DNA of 41,090 nt from CALWZE01 sp036644375 (GCA_036644375.1 JAVXQD010000019.1:1-41090), one strand, 5' to 3'; positions 17,701 to 26,014 are shown, counted from the first letter of the stretch. The notes: generated by a model not told the origin, from the sequence alone. A program made the numbers and translations.

Positions 17701-18537
17701 TTAAAAAATCTTTATAAACAGGCCATAGACCAGCGACGCAAATACACCGGTGAAAAGCACACTGTCAAATCTGTCAAGCGCTCCGCCGTGTCCCGGCATA
17801 ATATTTCCGAAATCTTTTATGCCGCACTCCCTTTTTATATATGAAGCGCTCAGGTCTCCGACTATTCCCACAATAGAACCGACAAGACCTATAGCCCCGT
17901 AAAAAGCAATGTGAATCGGCATCACCATGCCGCAAAACAAAGAGCCCGCCGAGCATTTCAGAGCATATATGCCAAACGCGGCAGCCGTGAATATCGCTGT
18001 TCCGACTATGCCGCCAACCGCTCCCGCCACTGTTTTGTTCGGACTGATTTCAGGGCACAGTTTTTTCTTTCCGAACAGCTTTCCGAAAATAAACGCAAAG
18101 GTGTCGCAAATCCAGCCGAGACACATTGCCATAATAATCATGAAGCGCGCATCGGCGGCATTCGGAGCGTGATTTTCAATTGTAATAATCGCGCGGAATC
18201 CACTGGTTATCAATACGATTCCGGCAAAAGCCGCTGCGCCCTCTTTAAAAAGATAATGGCGGTTTTTGCAGAACATCGTGAGGCAAAACATAATAAACAA
18301 AAGCACAAAGGTAAAGTAAAAACCGTCCGGAAGAATGAACATATTGTAACAATGAGCAAGAGAAAACAAAATGAAAAACAGCTTGTTGTCATTCAATCCG
18401 AGAGCTCTTGTCAGCTCAAATATTGCAATTGCCCCAACTATGGAGGCTGCGATAGGAATGACAACCGTGTCAATCATAGCGAGTATTCCCGCAAGTAAAA
18501 CAAGCCCGACGGCAATTGATAACAACCGTTTTTTCAT
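17701..18537 (-). CDS. cdsA: Phosphatidate cytidylyltransferase
   Basis: The 278-residue integral membrane protein makes CDP-diacylglycerol for phospholipid synthesis. It has about seven or eight hydrophobic segments. The CdsA signature is complete near the C-terminus: SYIKRECGIKDFG followed by PGHGGALDRFD. GAGGT precedes ATG 18537. It sits between uppS and dxr as in many Firmicutes. A 49-base gap with a short GC-rich inverted repeat separates it from uppS. Confidence 0.93.
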   Translation of the reverse strand: MKKRLLSIAVGLVLLAGILAMIDTVVIPIAASIVGAIAIFELTRALGLNDNKLFFILFSLAHCYNMFILPDGFYFTFVLLFIMFCLTMFCKNRHYLFKEGAAAFAGIVLITSGFRAIITIENHAPNAADARFMIIMAMCLGWICDTFAFIFGKLFGKKKLCPEISPNKTVAGAVGGIVGTAIFTAAAFGIYALKCSAGSLFCGMVMPIHIAFYGAIGLVGSIVGIVGDLSASYIKRECGIKDFGNIMPGHGGALDRFDSVLFTGVFASLVYGLFIKIF

Positions 18538-18586
18538 AATCTACCTCACACAATAGTATATGGCGGGTATACCCCGCCATAATACG

Positions 18587-19300
18587 TTATATTCCGCCAA
18601 ACCGTCTTTTTCTTTGCGAGTACTCTTCTATCGCCTTATCCAAATCATCCGTAGAAAAATCGGGCCAAAGTGTATCCATATAAATAAATTCGCTGTACGC
18701 ACATTGCCACAGCAGAAAATTTGATATTCTCTGTTCGCCGCTTGGTCTCAAAATTAAATCTACCGGAGGCTGCGCCGCAGTATAGGTATATCGGTCAAAG
18801 CAGCTCTCATCGATATCGTCTATGGATATTTCTCCGCTTTCAACAGCTTTACAAAGGCATTTCGCCGCGTGAATTATCTCGTCGCGCCCGCCATAATTCA
18901 GCGCTACATTCAAAATTAATCCCGTGTTGTTTTTGGATGTGTTTTCAATGTTTTCCATCTGCTCCAGGATATCCTGCGCCAGTCTGGTTCGTTCGCCGAT
19001 AAAATTAATTTTAATGTTTTCGCCCTTAAAGCCGAACGCATCCTTGAGATACTTGCGCAGCAGATTCATAATTGAATCTACCTCCTGCTTGGGACGGGAC
19101 CAGTTTTCGGTTGAAAACGCATAAACGGTCAAGGCTTTTACACCGATTTTCTCGCAATGCCGTGTTATTTTTTGAAAAACCTCCGCGCCCTTTGTGTGTC
19201 CCGCAGTTCTGGGCAAAAACTTTTTCTGCGCCCAGCGCCCGTTTCCATCCATTATAATTCCGATATGACGCGGTATTTTGATTTCAGCCGAATCTGGCAT
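18587..19300 (-). CDS. uppS: Undecaprenyl diphosphate synthase (cis-prenyltransferase)
   Basis: The 237-residue protein elongates farnesyl diphosphate to the C55 carrier of cell-wall synthesis. Family motifs are present: HIGIIMDGNGRWAQ with catalytic D18, FSTENW, and RPSGEQRISNFLLWQ near the C-terminus. It begins five bases after the frr stop, so the two are co-transcribed. It supplies the envelope pathway served by its neighbours dxr, ispG and cdsA. Confidence 0.96.
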   Translation of the reverse strand: MPDSAEIKIPRHIGIIMDGNGRWAQKKFLPRTAGHTKGAEVFQKITRHCEKIGVKALTVYAFSTENWSRPKQEVDSIMNLLRKYLKDAFGFKGENIKINFIGERTRLAQDILEQMENIENTSKNNTGLILNVALNYGGRDEIIHAAKCLCKAVESGEISIDDIDESCFDRYTYTAAQPPVDLILRPSGEQRISNFLLWQCAYSEFIYMDTLWPDFSTDDLDKAIEEYSQRKRRFGGI

Positions 19301-19304
19301 AGAC

Positions 19305-19859
19305 CTATATCTCCATTATTTCCTTGTCTTTGATTTTAATCAGATTGTCAATTTCGTCACAGCGCTTATCTGTGACCTTTTGCATCTCTGTCTCAAGCTG
19401 TTTCAGATCATCCTCAGTTACTTCACTGTTTTTTTTCAGCGCCTTAAACTTTTCATTTGCGTCACGCCGAATGGCACGAACCGCAATTTTGCCGTCCTCA
19501 CCCATCTTCTTTATCTGCTTTGAAAGGTCTTTGCGACGCTCCTCGGTCAACTGGGGAAACATAATTCTAATGCACTTACCGTCGTTGTTGGGGTTGATGC
19601 CGATATCCGACGCCTGAATCGCCTTCTCAATCATTTTCAGCGCCGATATATCCCATGGCTGAATGACAAGCACTCGTGCCTCTGAAACAGACACAGCCGC
19701 CATGGCATTGATTTGGGTGGGAGTTCCGTAATAGTCGACCGTGATTTTGTCGAGCACACCCGGGTTGGCACGCCCCGCACGCACTGCGGAAAGGTCCGCT
19801 TTAAGAAAATTGATAGACTTTTGCATTTTGTCATCAAATTGTGTTATATGTTCGTTCAT
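19305..19859 (-). CDS. frr: Ribosome recycling factor
   Basis: The 184-residue protein splits post-termination ribosomes together with EF-G. It has the standard length, the RAGRANPGVLDKI motif near residue 30, and VTVDYYGTPTQ-like sequence after it. The Lys/Arg-rich helical end is typical. GGAGG precedes ATG 19859. It begins three bases after the pyrH stop, the classic pyrH-frr pairing. Confidence 0.97.
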   Translation of the reverse strand: MNEHITQFDDKMQKSINFLKADLSAVRAGRANPGVLDKITVDYYGTPTQINAMAAVSVSEARVLVIQPWDISALKMIEKAIQASDIGINPNNDGKCIRIMFPQLTEERRKDLSKQIKKMGEDGKIAVRAIRRDANEKFKALKKNSEVTEDDLKQLETEMQKVTDKRCDEIDNLIKIKDKEIMEI

Positions 19860-19862
19860 TAT

Positions 19863-20591
19863 TTATTCCTCCACAATAATTGTTCCGATATCGTCGCCTT
19901 TAACAGCTTTTACAAGGTTGTGCGGGTCATTTTGCAGGTCGAACACCAGCACCGGGATTTTATTGTCGCGGCACATGCTCGCAGCAGTGCTGTCTATTAC
20001 CATGAGATTATCATTGAGCACTGTTGTGAATGACAGCTTGTCATAGCGTTTTGCATCATTGAATTTGTGCGGATCCTTGTCATAGACTCCGTCGACAAGA
20101 GTCGCCTTGAAGATAATGTCGGCATCGACCTCCGCAGCGCGGAGAGCGGCTGCCGTGTCGGTTGAAAAGTACGGGTTGCCGGTTCCGCACGCAAGAATTA
20201 TCACCCTGCCCTTTTCAAGATGCCGAATAGCCCTGTTTCGAATGTAGGGTTCAGCGACCTGCTGCATTTGAAGCGCGGTCATTACCCTGACCTCAACATC
20301 GAGCTGCTCGAGAGCATCACCGATTGCAAGCGCATTCATAACTGTGGCGAGCATCCCGACATGGTCCGCCCGTGAGCGCTCCATTCCATTATTGTCACGT
20401 CCGCGCCAAAAGTTTCCGCCTCCGACCACAATTGCAATCTGCACGCCGAGCTTTTTTGCATCTCTTATCGCCTTGCAGATATCTTTAACAGCTTCAAAAT
20501 CAAGGCCCGACGGCTTGTTGCCCGCAAGAGCTTCTCCGCTGAGTTTAATCAAAATACGTTTGTATTTCAGCATCTTACTTTCGCCTTTCAT
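19863..20591 (-). CDS. pyrH: UMP kinase
   Basis: The 242-residue protein phosphorylates UMP to UDP and belongs to the amino-acid-kinase fold. Visible motifs are KRILIKLSGEALAG at the start, VVGGGNFWRGR, and GTGNPYFSTDTAAALRA in the nucleotide site. ATG 20591 has GAGG only four bases upstream. ATG 20573 (MLKYKR) gives the more usual N-terminus, so the start is not certain by six residues. A terminator and a separate promoter upstream make pyrH the first gene of the pyrH-to-polC transcript. Confidence 0.96.
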   Translation of the reverse strand: MKGESKMLKYKRILIKLSGEALAGNKPSGLDFEAVKDICKAIRDAKKLGVQIAIVVGGGNFWRGRDNNGMERSRADHVGMLATVMNALAIGDALEQLDVEVRVMTALQMQQVAEPYIRNRAIRHLEKGRVIILACGTGNPYFSTDTAAALRAAEVDADIIFKATLVDGVYDKDPHKFNDAKRYDKLSFTTVLNDNLMVIDSTAASMCRDNKIPVLVFDLQNDPHNLVKAVKGDDIGTIIVEE

Positions 20592-20638
20592 GGTTCCTCA
20601 TATTTGATTTTTATTTTCGCACATTTTCATATATATCT

Positions 20639-20667
20639 ATTTTACAGTATTTCGCCGCTTATGTAAA
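20639..20667 (-). promoter_or_regulatory. Promoter of the pyrH-frr-uppS-cdsA-dxr-rseP-ispG-polC operon
   Basis: On the minus strand, TTTACA (20662-20667) and TAAAAT (20639-20644) are 17 bp apart. They lie about 50 bases upstream of pyrH and just downstream of the tsf terminator. Confidence 0.8.
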
Positions 20668-20693
20668 TAACCAAAGGTAAACTTACAGACAAC

Positions 20694-20720
20694 AAAAAAA
20701 GGCAGCCTAAGCTGCCTTTT
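20694..20720 (-). terminator. Intrinsic terminator of rpsB-tsf
   Basis: On the minus strand, a 10-bp stem (AAAAGGCAGC with GCTGCCTTTT) with a four-base loop runs into seven T. It lies 28 bases after the tsf stop. Confidence 0.93.
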
Positions 20721-20747
20721 GATATATTCGGCTGATTTCAAGCCGAA

Positions 20748-21650
20748 TTATTTTTGCATACTCGCAACTTCGGCCGCAAAATCATCCTTGCGCTTTTCTA
20801 TGCCCTCGCCTTTTTCATAGCGTGAGAAAGCGACAATCTTAATTGCTCCGCCAAGAGTTTTTGCTGTTGCATCGGTATATTCCTGAATTGAAACCTTATC
20901 GTCCTTGACAAACGGCTGATCAAGCAGGCAGTTTTCTTTGTAAAACTTGCCAATACGTCCCATGACCATCTTCTCCGCAATATTTGCGGGCTTACCCTCG
21001 TTGATAGCCTGCTGTGTAAGAATTTCTTTTTCTTTCGCAATGTCCTCGTCCGGCACCTCATCCTTGCAGAGGTATCCCGGATTTGCCGCGGCTATCTGCA
21101 TTGCGATATCCTTAGCATACAGCGCGAATTCGGGCTTTGCCGCCGTGGCGTCGTCCGTGTCAAACTTCACAAGGACGGCATGTGTGCCGCCGCCGTGAAT
21201 ATACGCAACAAGAACACCCTCATAGCGCTTAAAGCGGCGAATCTTAAGATTCTCGCCGATTGTCAGAATTTTTTCTTTCAGCATCGCGTCAATGGTCGTT
21301 CCATTTACCTTGCATGCAAGAAGCGCATCAACATCAGCGGGTGCGTCAGCGATAACAACTTCGGCACATGTGTTGACAAACGCTCTGAAGCCGTCATTTT
21401 TCGCGACAAAATCGGTCTCTGAATTAACTTCGATAATCGCGCCCTTTTTGCCGTCAATGACAGCAAAGACAACGCCCTCGGCAGCAATTCTTCCTGCTTT
21501 TTTTGCTGCTGCGGCAAGGCCCTTTTCACGGAGAAGCTCAATTGCTTTTTCCATATCTCCGTCAGCCTCGGTCAAGGTTTTTTTGCAGTCCATCATTCCG
21601 CATCCCGTGCGCTCGCGAAGAGTCTGGACATCTTTAGCTGTAAATGCCAT
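20748..21650 (-). CDS. tsf: Translation elongation factor Ts
   Basis: The 300-residue protein is the nucleotide exchange factor for EF-Tu. The N-terminal UBA-like domain has the signature LRERTGCGMMDCKKTL. The core contains EVNSETDFVAKNDGF and FxRYE-type segments. The length is typical. CAAGGAG precedes ATG 21650. It follows rpsB by 44 bases and is followed by a strong terminator. Confidence 0.97.
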   Translation of the reverse strand: MAFTAKDVQTLRERTGCGMMDCKKTLTEADGDMEKAIELLREKGLAAAAKKAGRIAAEGVVFAVIDGKKGAIIEVNSETDFVAKNDGFRAFVNTCAEVVIADAPADVDALLACKVNGTTIDAMLKEKILTIGENLKIRRFKRYEGVLVAYIHGGGTHAVLVKFDTDDATAAKPEFALYAKDIAMQIAAANPGYLCKDEVPDEDIAKEKEILTQQAINEGKPANIAEKMVMGRIGKFYKENCLLDQPFVKDDKVSIQEYTDATAKTLGGAIKIVAFSRYEKGEGIEKRKDDFAAEVASMQK

Positions 21651-21694
21651 ATATATTCATTCTCCTTGTGTTTTTATAATCTTAAAATGCTGAA

Positions 21695-22420
21695 TTACTC
21701 AGCCTTTTCGCCCTCTGCGGCATCTTCTTCTTCAGTTTCAACAACCTGACGCGCCGTGATGACGGCATCCGCCATAGCGCCTGAAATCAGTTTAACGGCA
21801 CGAATCGCATCATCGTTGCCGGGAATTATATAGTCTATTTCGTCCGGATCGCAGTTTGTGTCGACAATCGCAACTATTGGGATATTAAGCTTGCGAGCCT
21901 CGGCAATTGCGATGTGTTCCTTGCGTGAATCGACGACAAACAGGGCTGCGGGCAGCTTCTGCATGTTTTTTACGCCGCCGAGGAATTTTTCGAGCTTGTC
22001 TATTTCGAGCTGCAGCTTGCTGGCTTCTTTTTTGGTGAGAAGCTCAAAGGTTCCGTCCTCGCTCATCTTTCTGAGCTGCTCAAGACGGGCAATTCTGCGG
22101 CGAATGGTGCGGAAGTTAGTGAGCATGCCGCCCAGCCAACGAGCATTTACAAAGTGCATTCCGCAGCGCTCTGCCTCTTCCTTTATGGACTCCTGAGCCT
22201 GCTTTTTTGTTCCTACAAAAAGAATGTCGCCATGTGTTGCCGCTTCGCGGACAAATTCATAAGCTGTGTCGAGCATTTTTACGGTTTTCTGGAGATCTAT
22301 GATATAAATACCGTTTCTCTCCGTAAAAATATAAGGTGCCATCTTCGGGTTCCAGCGTCTTGTCTGATGACCGAAATGAACGCCTGCCTCGAGAAGCTGT
22401 TTCATTGATACTACTGCCAT
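21695..22420 (-). CDS. rpsB: 30S ribosomal protein S2
   Basis: The 241-residue protein starts with the canonical MAVVSMKQLLEAGVHFGHQ and RRWNPKM. It ends with a Glu/Ala-rich acidic tail. I chose ATG 22420 because AAGGAG lies eight bases upstream and the protein then starts as the family does; an in-frame start 42 bases upstream would add a basic, unlikely extension. S2 joins late in 30S assembly, near S1. It is the first gene of a two-gene transcript with tsf. Confidence 0.97.
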   Translation of the reverse strand: MAVVSMKQLLEAGVHFGHQTRRWNPKMAPYIFTERNGIYIIDLQKTVKMLDTAYEFVREAATHGDILFVGTKKQAQESIKEEAERCGMHFVNARWLGGMLTNFRTIRRRIARLEQLRKMSEDGTFELLTKKEASKLQLEIDKLEKFLGGVKNMQKLPAALFVVDSRKEHIAIAEARKLNIPIVAIVDTNCDPDEIDYIIPGNDDAIRAVKLISGAMADAVITARQVVETEEEDAAEGEKAE

Positions 22421-22520
22421 TTTTTGTTTCTCCTTGTTTTTTTGTTTTTTTATCCTCCGCACATCTCAATGCACAGCACCCTTTTGGGGCACAGGCCATG
22501 CACATGATATGCGTGTGAAT
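22421..22520 (-). promoter_or_regulatory. Structured 5' leader of rpsB
   Basis: About 100 bases lie between the inferred transcript start and the rpsB ATG. They contain a hairpin (GTGCCC with GGGTGC around a CAAAA loop) and flanking TGCA-containing repeats. S2 leaders that bind S2 are known in several bacteria. I cannot match this one to a described S2 leader, so autoregulation is only inferred. Confidence 0.35.
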
Positions 22521-22529
22521 TGACGAGTT

Positions 22530-22558
22530 ATTTTACCATATTGTGAAATAAAAAGCAA
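22530..22558 (-). promoter_or_regulatory. Promoter of rpsB-tsf
   Basis: On the minus strand, TTGCTT (22553-22558) and TAAAAT (22530-22535) are 17 bp apart, placing the start site near 22523. Confidence 0.75.
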
Positions 22559-22569
22559 GGGTGCGCTTT

Positions 22570-22845
22570 TTAAATATTGAGTAACGGTTTTTTCCTCGGT
22601 TTGACATTCGCCTCTTTCGCCGACCGGACAAGTATAATATCACTGCCGACTGTGTCGACCTCCTCCCAATCCACCACTATATCCTCACTGCGTCCGCCGA
22701 ACCCGAACAGTTCGCTTCTTCCGAAAATAAAAAATCGTTTAATCCGAGCAGTTGCATCATCAAATTCGACATCGTCTATAAGTCCGAGCCTTGCCCCGCT
22801 GCCAAGACAAACAACCTCTTTATCCTTAAGCTCCGAAAACAACAT
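22570..22845 (-). CDS. YlmC/YmxH family PRC-barrel protein
   Basis: The 91-residue protein has the PRC-barrel pattern of the sporulation-associated YlmC/YmxH family: FSELKDKEVV, then GxxLGxIDDVEFD, then IVVDWEEVDTVGSDIILV. The family is common in endospore formers, but its molecular role is not settled. GGAGG-like sequence lies before ATG 22845. It is divergent from the HD phosphohydrolase gene. Confidence 0.85.
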   Translation of the reverse strand: MLFSELKDKEVVCLGSGARLGLIDDVEFDDATARIKRFFIFGRSELFGFGGRSEDIVVDWEEVDTVGSDIILVRSAKEANVKPRKKPLLNI

Positions 22846-22933
22846 ATCAACGCACCTCCGTGTTTGTTAATACAGTTTATTCCCGATATGATTTTAAATG
22901 TTAAAAAATTTCACTCTCTTGCGGTAAAGATGG

Positions 22934-22939
22934 TATAAT
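22934..22939 (+). promoter_or_regulatory. Extended -10 promoter of the HD phosphohydrolase gene
   Basis: A perfect TATAAT is preceded by TGG, giving an extended -10 element. No good -35 element is present at 17 bp, which is usual for this type. It lies about 45 bases before ATG 22984. Confidence 0.7.
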
Positions 22940-22983
22940 AAAACCAATTATAAGCAACACAATGTATGAACGGAGCCGAGCAG

Positions 22984-23541
22984 ATGAACGACAAATATCT
23001 AAAGCAGTGTCTCAGAACTTACACAAACACGCCCCTTGACCCACTGTCTCCGCAGCCTGAGGATATAAAAAAAGAGGATATAGCTCATGCGCTGTCCCTG
23101 ATGTGCCGCTCCAACGGGCATGTTCCTTACTTTTATTCTGTGGCCCAGCATTCTCTCAACTGCTCGAATGAAGCCCGTGTGCGCGGATATTCCGCGCGCA
23201 TTGAGCTTGCCTGCCTGCTTCACGACGCAAGCGAGGCATATATAGCGGATATTGTTCGCCCTATTAAGCACAACCAGCCCAATTATCTCGAAATTGAGCA
23301 CGGGCTTCAGAATGCCATATGGATTCATTTCGGACTTGCGGATTTGACCGAACGAGAGCTGAGCGCCGTAAACGAAATTGACGACCGCGTTCTTCGTTAT
23401 GAATTTCTCGAGCTTATGAAAGAGGATTTAAATAACGGCGATTCAATATTGGCGTCGGTTCCCGATTTGAATCTGCGGGAATTCTCCGCCGTCGAAATCG
23501 ATTTTTTACAAAGACTTGCCGAGCTTACAGCCGAGGTTTGA
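22984..23541 (+). CDS. HD domain phosphohydrolase (YfbR-like)
   Basis: The 185-residue protein has the HD metal ligands in order: H56 (AQHS), H80 and D81 (LLHDASEAYIADIVRPIK), and D133 or D134 (EIDDRVL). The opening TYTNTPLDPLSP and the IAHALSLMCR-NGH segment are typical of small bacterial HD enzymes related to nucleotidases such as YfbR. The substrate is unknown. I chose ATG 22984 because GGAG lies eight bases upstream; the ATG at 22966 has no ribosome binding site. It is followed by a small Cys protein gene on the same strand. Confidence 0.88.
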   Translation: MNDKYLKQCLRTYTNTPLDPLSPQPEDIKKEDIAHALSLMCRSNGHVPYFYSVAQHSLNCSNEARVRGYSARIELACLLHDASEAYIADIVRPIKHNQPNYLEIEHGLQNAIWIHFGLADLTERELSAVNEIDDRVLRYEFLELMKEDLNNGDSILASVPDLNLREFSAVEIDFLQRLAELTAEV

Positions 23542-23595
23542 ATTAATCGCATTAATTTAATATTGCGGATATCTTAAATCGATATCGGAGGAAAT

Positions 23596-23778
23596 ATGGC
23601 TAAATCCACAAACTGCGCCGACTGCGCAAACTATGTGTATGACGAATACTGTGATTGCTATTTCTGCGGAATGAATTTGGATGAGGACGAAATGAATCGC
23701 TTTTTGAGCAGTTCTTTCTATGATTGTCCATATTACAGATCCGGAGATGACTATGAAATAGTCAAAAAGCAAAACTGA
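23596..23778 (+). CDS. Small Cys-rich protein (DUF6472-like)
   Basis: The 60-residue protein has six Cys (NCADCANY, CDCYFCG, DCPYY) and an acidic middle with LDEDEMNRFL. This pattern recurs in small clostridial proteins that I place in DUF6472 from memory. The Cys spacing suggests a metal knuckle. Function unknown. GGAGGAAAT directly before ATG 23596 supports translation. It follows the HD gene by 54 bases and is probably co-transcribed up to the terminator. Confidence 0.75.
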   Translation: MAKSTNCADCANYVYDEYCDCYFCGMNLDEDEMNRFLSSSFYDCPYYRSGDDYEIVKKQN

Positions 23779-23812
23779 TTATCATTTGCAGAGCCTTTTT
23801 ATATTGTTGCAC

Positions 23813-23861
23813 AAAAACGCCCTCAACGCGAATTTTTCAGCCGCGTCCGAGAGCGTTTTTT
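23813..23861. terminator. Bidirectional terminator between convergent genes
   Basis: A long imperfect stem (AAAAACGCCCTCAACGCG with CGCGTCCGAGAGCGTTTTT) has A and T runs on both sides. It serves the plus-strand Cys-protein gene and the minus-strand ECF gene. Confidence 0.85.
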
Positions 23862-23895
23862 AATGAAATCACATTGCTTTTGTATTCCTAAGCTA

Positions 23896-24453
23896 TCATT
23901 CCAGAATATGCGCCCGCTTCAGCGCCGGTTTCAGAGCCATAAACAAAAGCAGGCTTGCAACGACGGCAATCATTCCGTTGATAAGCGTGACCGTACCCTT
24001 TATGGCCACTACTCCAAAGACTCCCTCCCACGGAAGCCCATAGACAAATCGCTGCATGATAATTGTTTTTCCGACATACAGTACACAGTAAGTGAGCGAA
24101 CCGCAGACAGCGGCAATAATCGAACGGAGCATACTCTTGCTTTTTGATATGCCCCAATGCGCTATCAATCCCGCAATAAAGCCCATGGCAAATTTGTTGA
24201 TGAAAGTAATCCACGCCTCTGCCGCATACTCGCTGAATAAATCAAAAAGCGCACTGCCGAAGCCTGCCGCAAGCCCTCCGGGAAGTCCCCCAAACAGCAG
24301 CCCGCCAAGCAGGCAAAACACATTTCCGAAATGTATCATAGTACCGTCAATGCCCGCCGGTATTTTTATTCTCAAATTGGTTCCCACAAAAACCAGTGCC
24401 GCCATAATTCCGATCATACATATAGTTTTAATGTTGAATCTGCTTTTTTTCAT
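23896..24453 (-). CDS. ECF transporter substrate-binding (S) component
   Basis: The 185-residue membrane protein has five or six hydrophobic helices and the glycine-rich GNVFCLLGGLLFGGLPGGLAAG region seen in ECF S components. S components bind a vitamin and dock on a shared EcfAAT module encoded elsewhere. I chose ATG 24453 because GGAGGG lies eight bases upstream; the in-frame start 42 bases upstream lacks one. It is divergent from a MocR-family regulator, a family often tied to vitamin B6, so a B6-vitamer substrate (PdxU-like) is a reasonable inference. The substrate cannot be read directly. Confidence 0.85.
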   Translation of the reverse strand: MKKSRFNIKTICMIGIMAALVFVGTNLRIKIPAGIDGTMIHFGNVFCLLGGLLFGGLPGGLAAGFGSALFDLFSEYAAEAWITFINKFAMGFIAGLIAHWGISKSKSMLRSIIAAVCGSLTYCVLYVGKTIIMQRFVYGLPWEGVFGVVAIKGTVTLINGMIAVVASLLLFMALKPALKRAHILE

Positions 24454-24490
24454 TGCCCTGTCCCTCCAAGACCATGTAATTAAATCTGTG

Positions 24491-24519
24491 TTCACATTCT
24501 ATTCCAAATGTGATACTAT
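24491..24519 (+). promoter_or_regulatory. MocR promoter with paired TGATAC/GTATCA elements
   Basis: TTCACA (24491-24496) and TACTAT (24514-24519) are 17 bp apart, with TGA making an extended -10 element. TGATACTAT (24511-24519) is repeated inverted as ATGGTATCA (24546-24554), with eight of nine positions matching. Such spaced half-sites in the divergent gap could be the MocR operator. Confidence 0.6.
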
Positions 24520-24573
24520 TAAAATATCCAAATTTAGTTTATTTGATGGTATCAGTTTCAGTGGAGGCTACCG

Positions 24574-25968
24574 ATGGACATTTTAACAATAAGATTATCC
24601 GCAGACAAAACACAGCCGCTATATCAGCAGCTGTACAAATACATCTCAACGCGGATATCCGACGGTGAAATCAAAAGCGGAGAGAAGCTGCCCTCAAAGC
24701 GAGCACTTGCCTCGCACCTTGCAATAAGCCTTAATACCGTTGATACGGCTTATCAGATGCTTGTTGCGGAAGGCTTTGCCGAGGCGCGTCCAAAGAGCGG
24801 GTTTTACGTCTGTAAAATAGAGACACTGGAGCAAAGCATCCTTTCGATTCGGATTTATTCGGAAAAAAAGCCATCTGACCCGAATTGCAAATTCAGCTTT
24901 AAAACCAACAGCATTGACACCTCTCTGTTCCCATACAAAACCTGGGCGAGAATACAGCGTGACATCTTGACCTCTCATCCTGAGTTTCTCAATCACGGTG
25001 ACCGCGACGGAGATATTGAGCTGCGGCGCTCAATTGCACGCTACCTTCATGAATATCGCGGCGTTGTCTGCTCCGAGGACAGAATAATCGTGGGTGCGGG
25101 AATAGAATATCTCGTCGGACTTCTTGCGAATTTGTTTTATCCAAAATGCTTTGCACTTGAAAATCCCGGCTATAAGCGCGTTTTTAATATTCTCAAAAAT
25201 AACAATATACCTGTTTGCTTTGTGCCCGTTGATGAAAATGGTCTTGTTGTAAGCTCACTTGCCGAATCAGCTTCGGATATAGTTTATGTCACTCCAAGTC
25301 ATCAGTTCCCCACCGGTGCAACTATGCCGATGTCTCGCCGAGCAGAGCTTTTGTCATGGGCCAATCAGAGCGATGAGCGATACATCATTGAGGATGACTA
25401 TGACAGCGAATTCCGTTTTGACACAAAGCCTATTCCTGCATTGCAGGGACTTGATTCCGGAGACAAGGTTATTTATATAAGCACATTTTCACGCATTATA
25501 GCACCGTCCATAAGAATAGCTTACATGGTGCTGCCAAAGTCACTCACAGCGGATTATACCCGTCTGTTTTCATCATATTCCTCTACAGTATCGCGTTTTG
25601 AGCAGCACACTCTCTGTCGATTCATAGATGACGGGCATTTTTCACGCCATTTAAACCGCGTGCGTGTCGCATACAGGTCACGTCGGGATTTTCTGATAAA
25701 GACGCTGTTGGACCATTTCGGAAAAGAACAGATTAAAATCAGCGGAGCACATACGGGGCTGCATCTGCTTGTACAGGTTCTGAATGGCATGGACGAAAGT
25801 GAGCTCGTGCGCTCGGCCGCGAATGCGGGAGTTAAGCTGACAGGTATTTCCGCTTATTATATGGGCGGAAAAATCCGCTCTGAGGCAACGGTCATACTCG
25901 GTTATTCTGCCCTAAAGGAGGAGGAAATTTTTAAGGCATGCGACCTGTTAAAGCTCACATGGTCTTAA
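24574..25968 (+). CDS. MocR-family regulator (GntR HTH plus aminotransferase-like domain) lacking the PLP lysine
   Basis: The 464-residue protein has an N-terminal winged helix (about 8-78, with LPSKRALASHLAISLNTV) and a fold-type I aminotransferase-like domain (about 110-460). The cofactor pocket is partly kept: PSHQFPTGATMP and IEDDYDSEFRF. At the position of the Schiff-base lysine (usually FSK) the protein has FSR, with Arg 307 encoded by CGC at 25492-25494. It therefore cannot form the normal internal aldimine. It may bind PLP without a covalent bond, or another ligand. GGAGG precedes ATG 24574. It is divergent from the ECF S gene. Confidence 0.92.
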   Translation: MDILTIRLSADKTQPLYQQLYKYISTRISDGEIKSGEKLPSKRALASHLAISLNTVDTAYQMLVAEGFAEARPKSGFYVCKIETLEQSILSIRIYSEKKPSDPNCKFSFKTNSIDTSLFPYKTWARIQRDILTSHPEFLNHGDRDGDIELRRSIARYLHEYRGVVCSEDRIIVGAGIEYLVGLLANLFYPKCFALENPGYKRVFNILKNNNIPVCFVPVDENGLVVSSLAESASDIVYVTPSHQFPTGATMPMSRRAELLSWANQSDERYIIEDDYDSEFRFDTKPIPALQGLDSGDKVIYISTFSRIIAPSIRIAYMVLPKSLTADYTRLFSSYSSTVSRFEQHTLCRFIDDGHFSRHLNRVRVAYRSRRDFLIKTLLDHFGKEQIKISGAHTGLHLLVQVLNGMDESELVRSAANAGVKLTGISAYYMGGKIRSEATVILGYSALKEEEIFKACDLLKLTWS

Positions 25969-26014
25969 CGCGATATCTCAAATGCTCAGTGCGTCTGTAT
26001 TCTGATTCTTTGTA

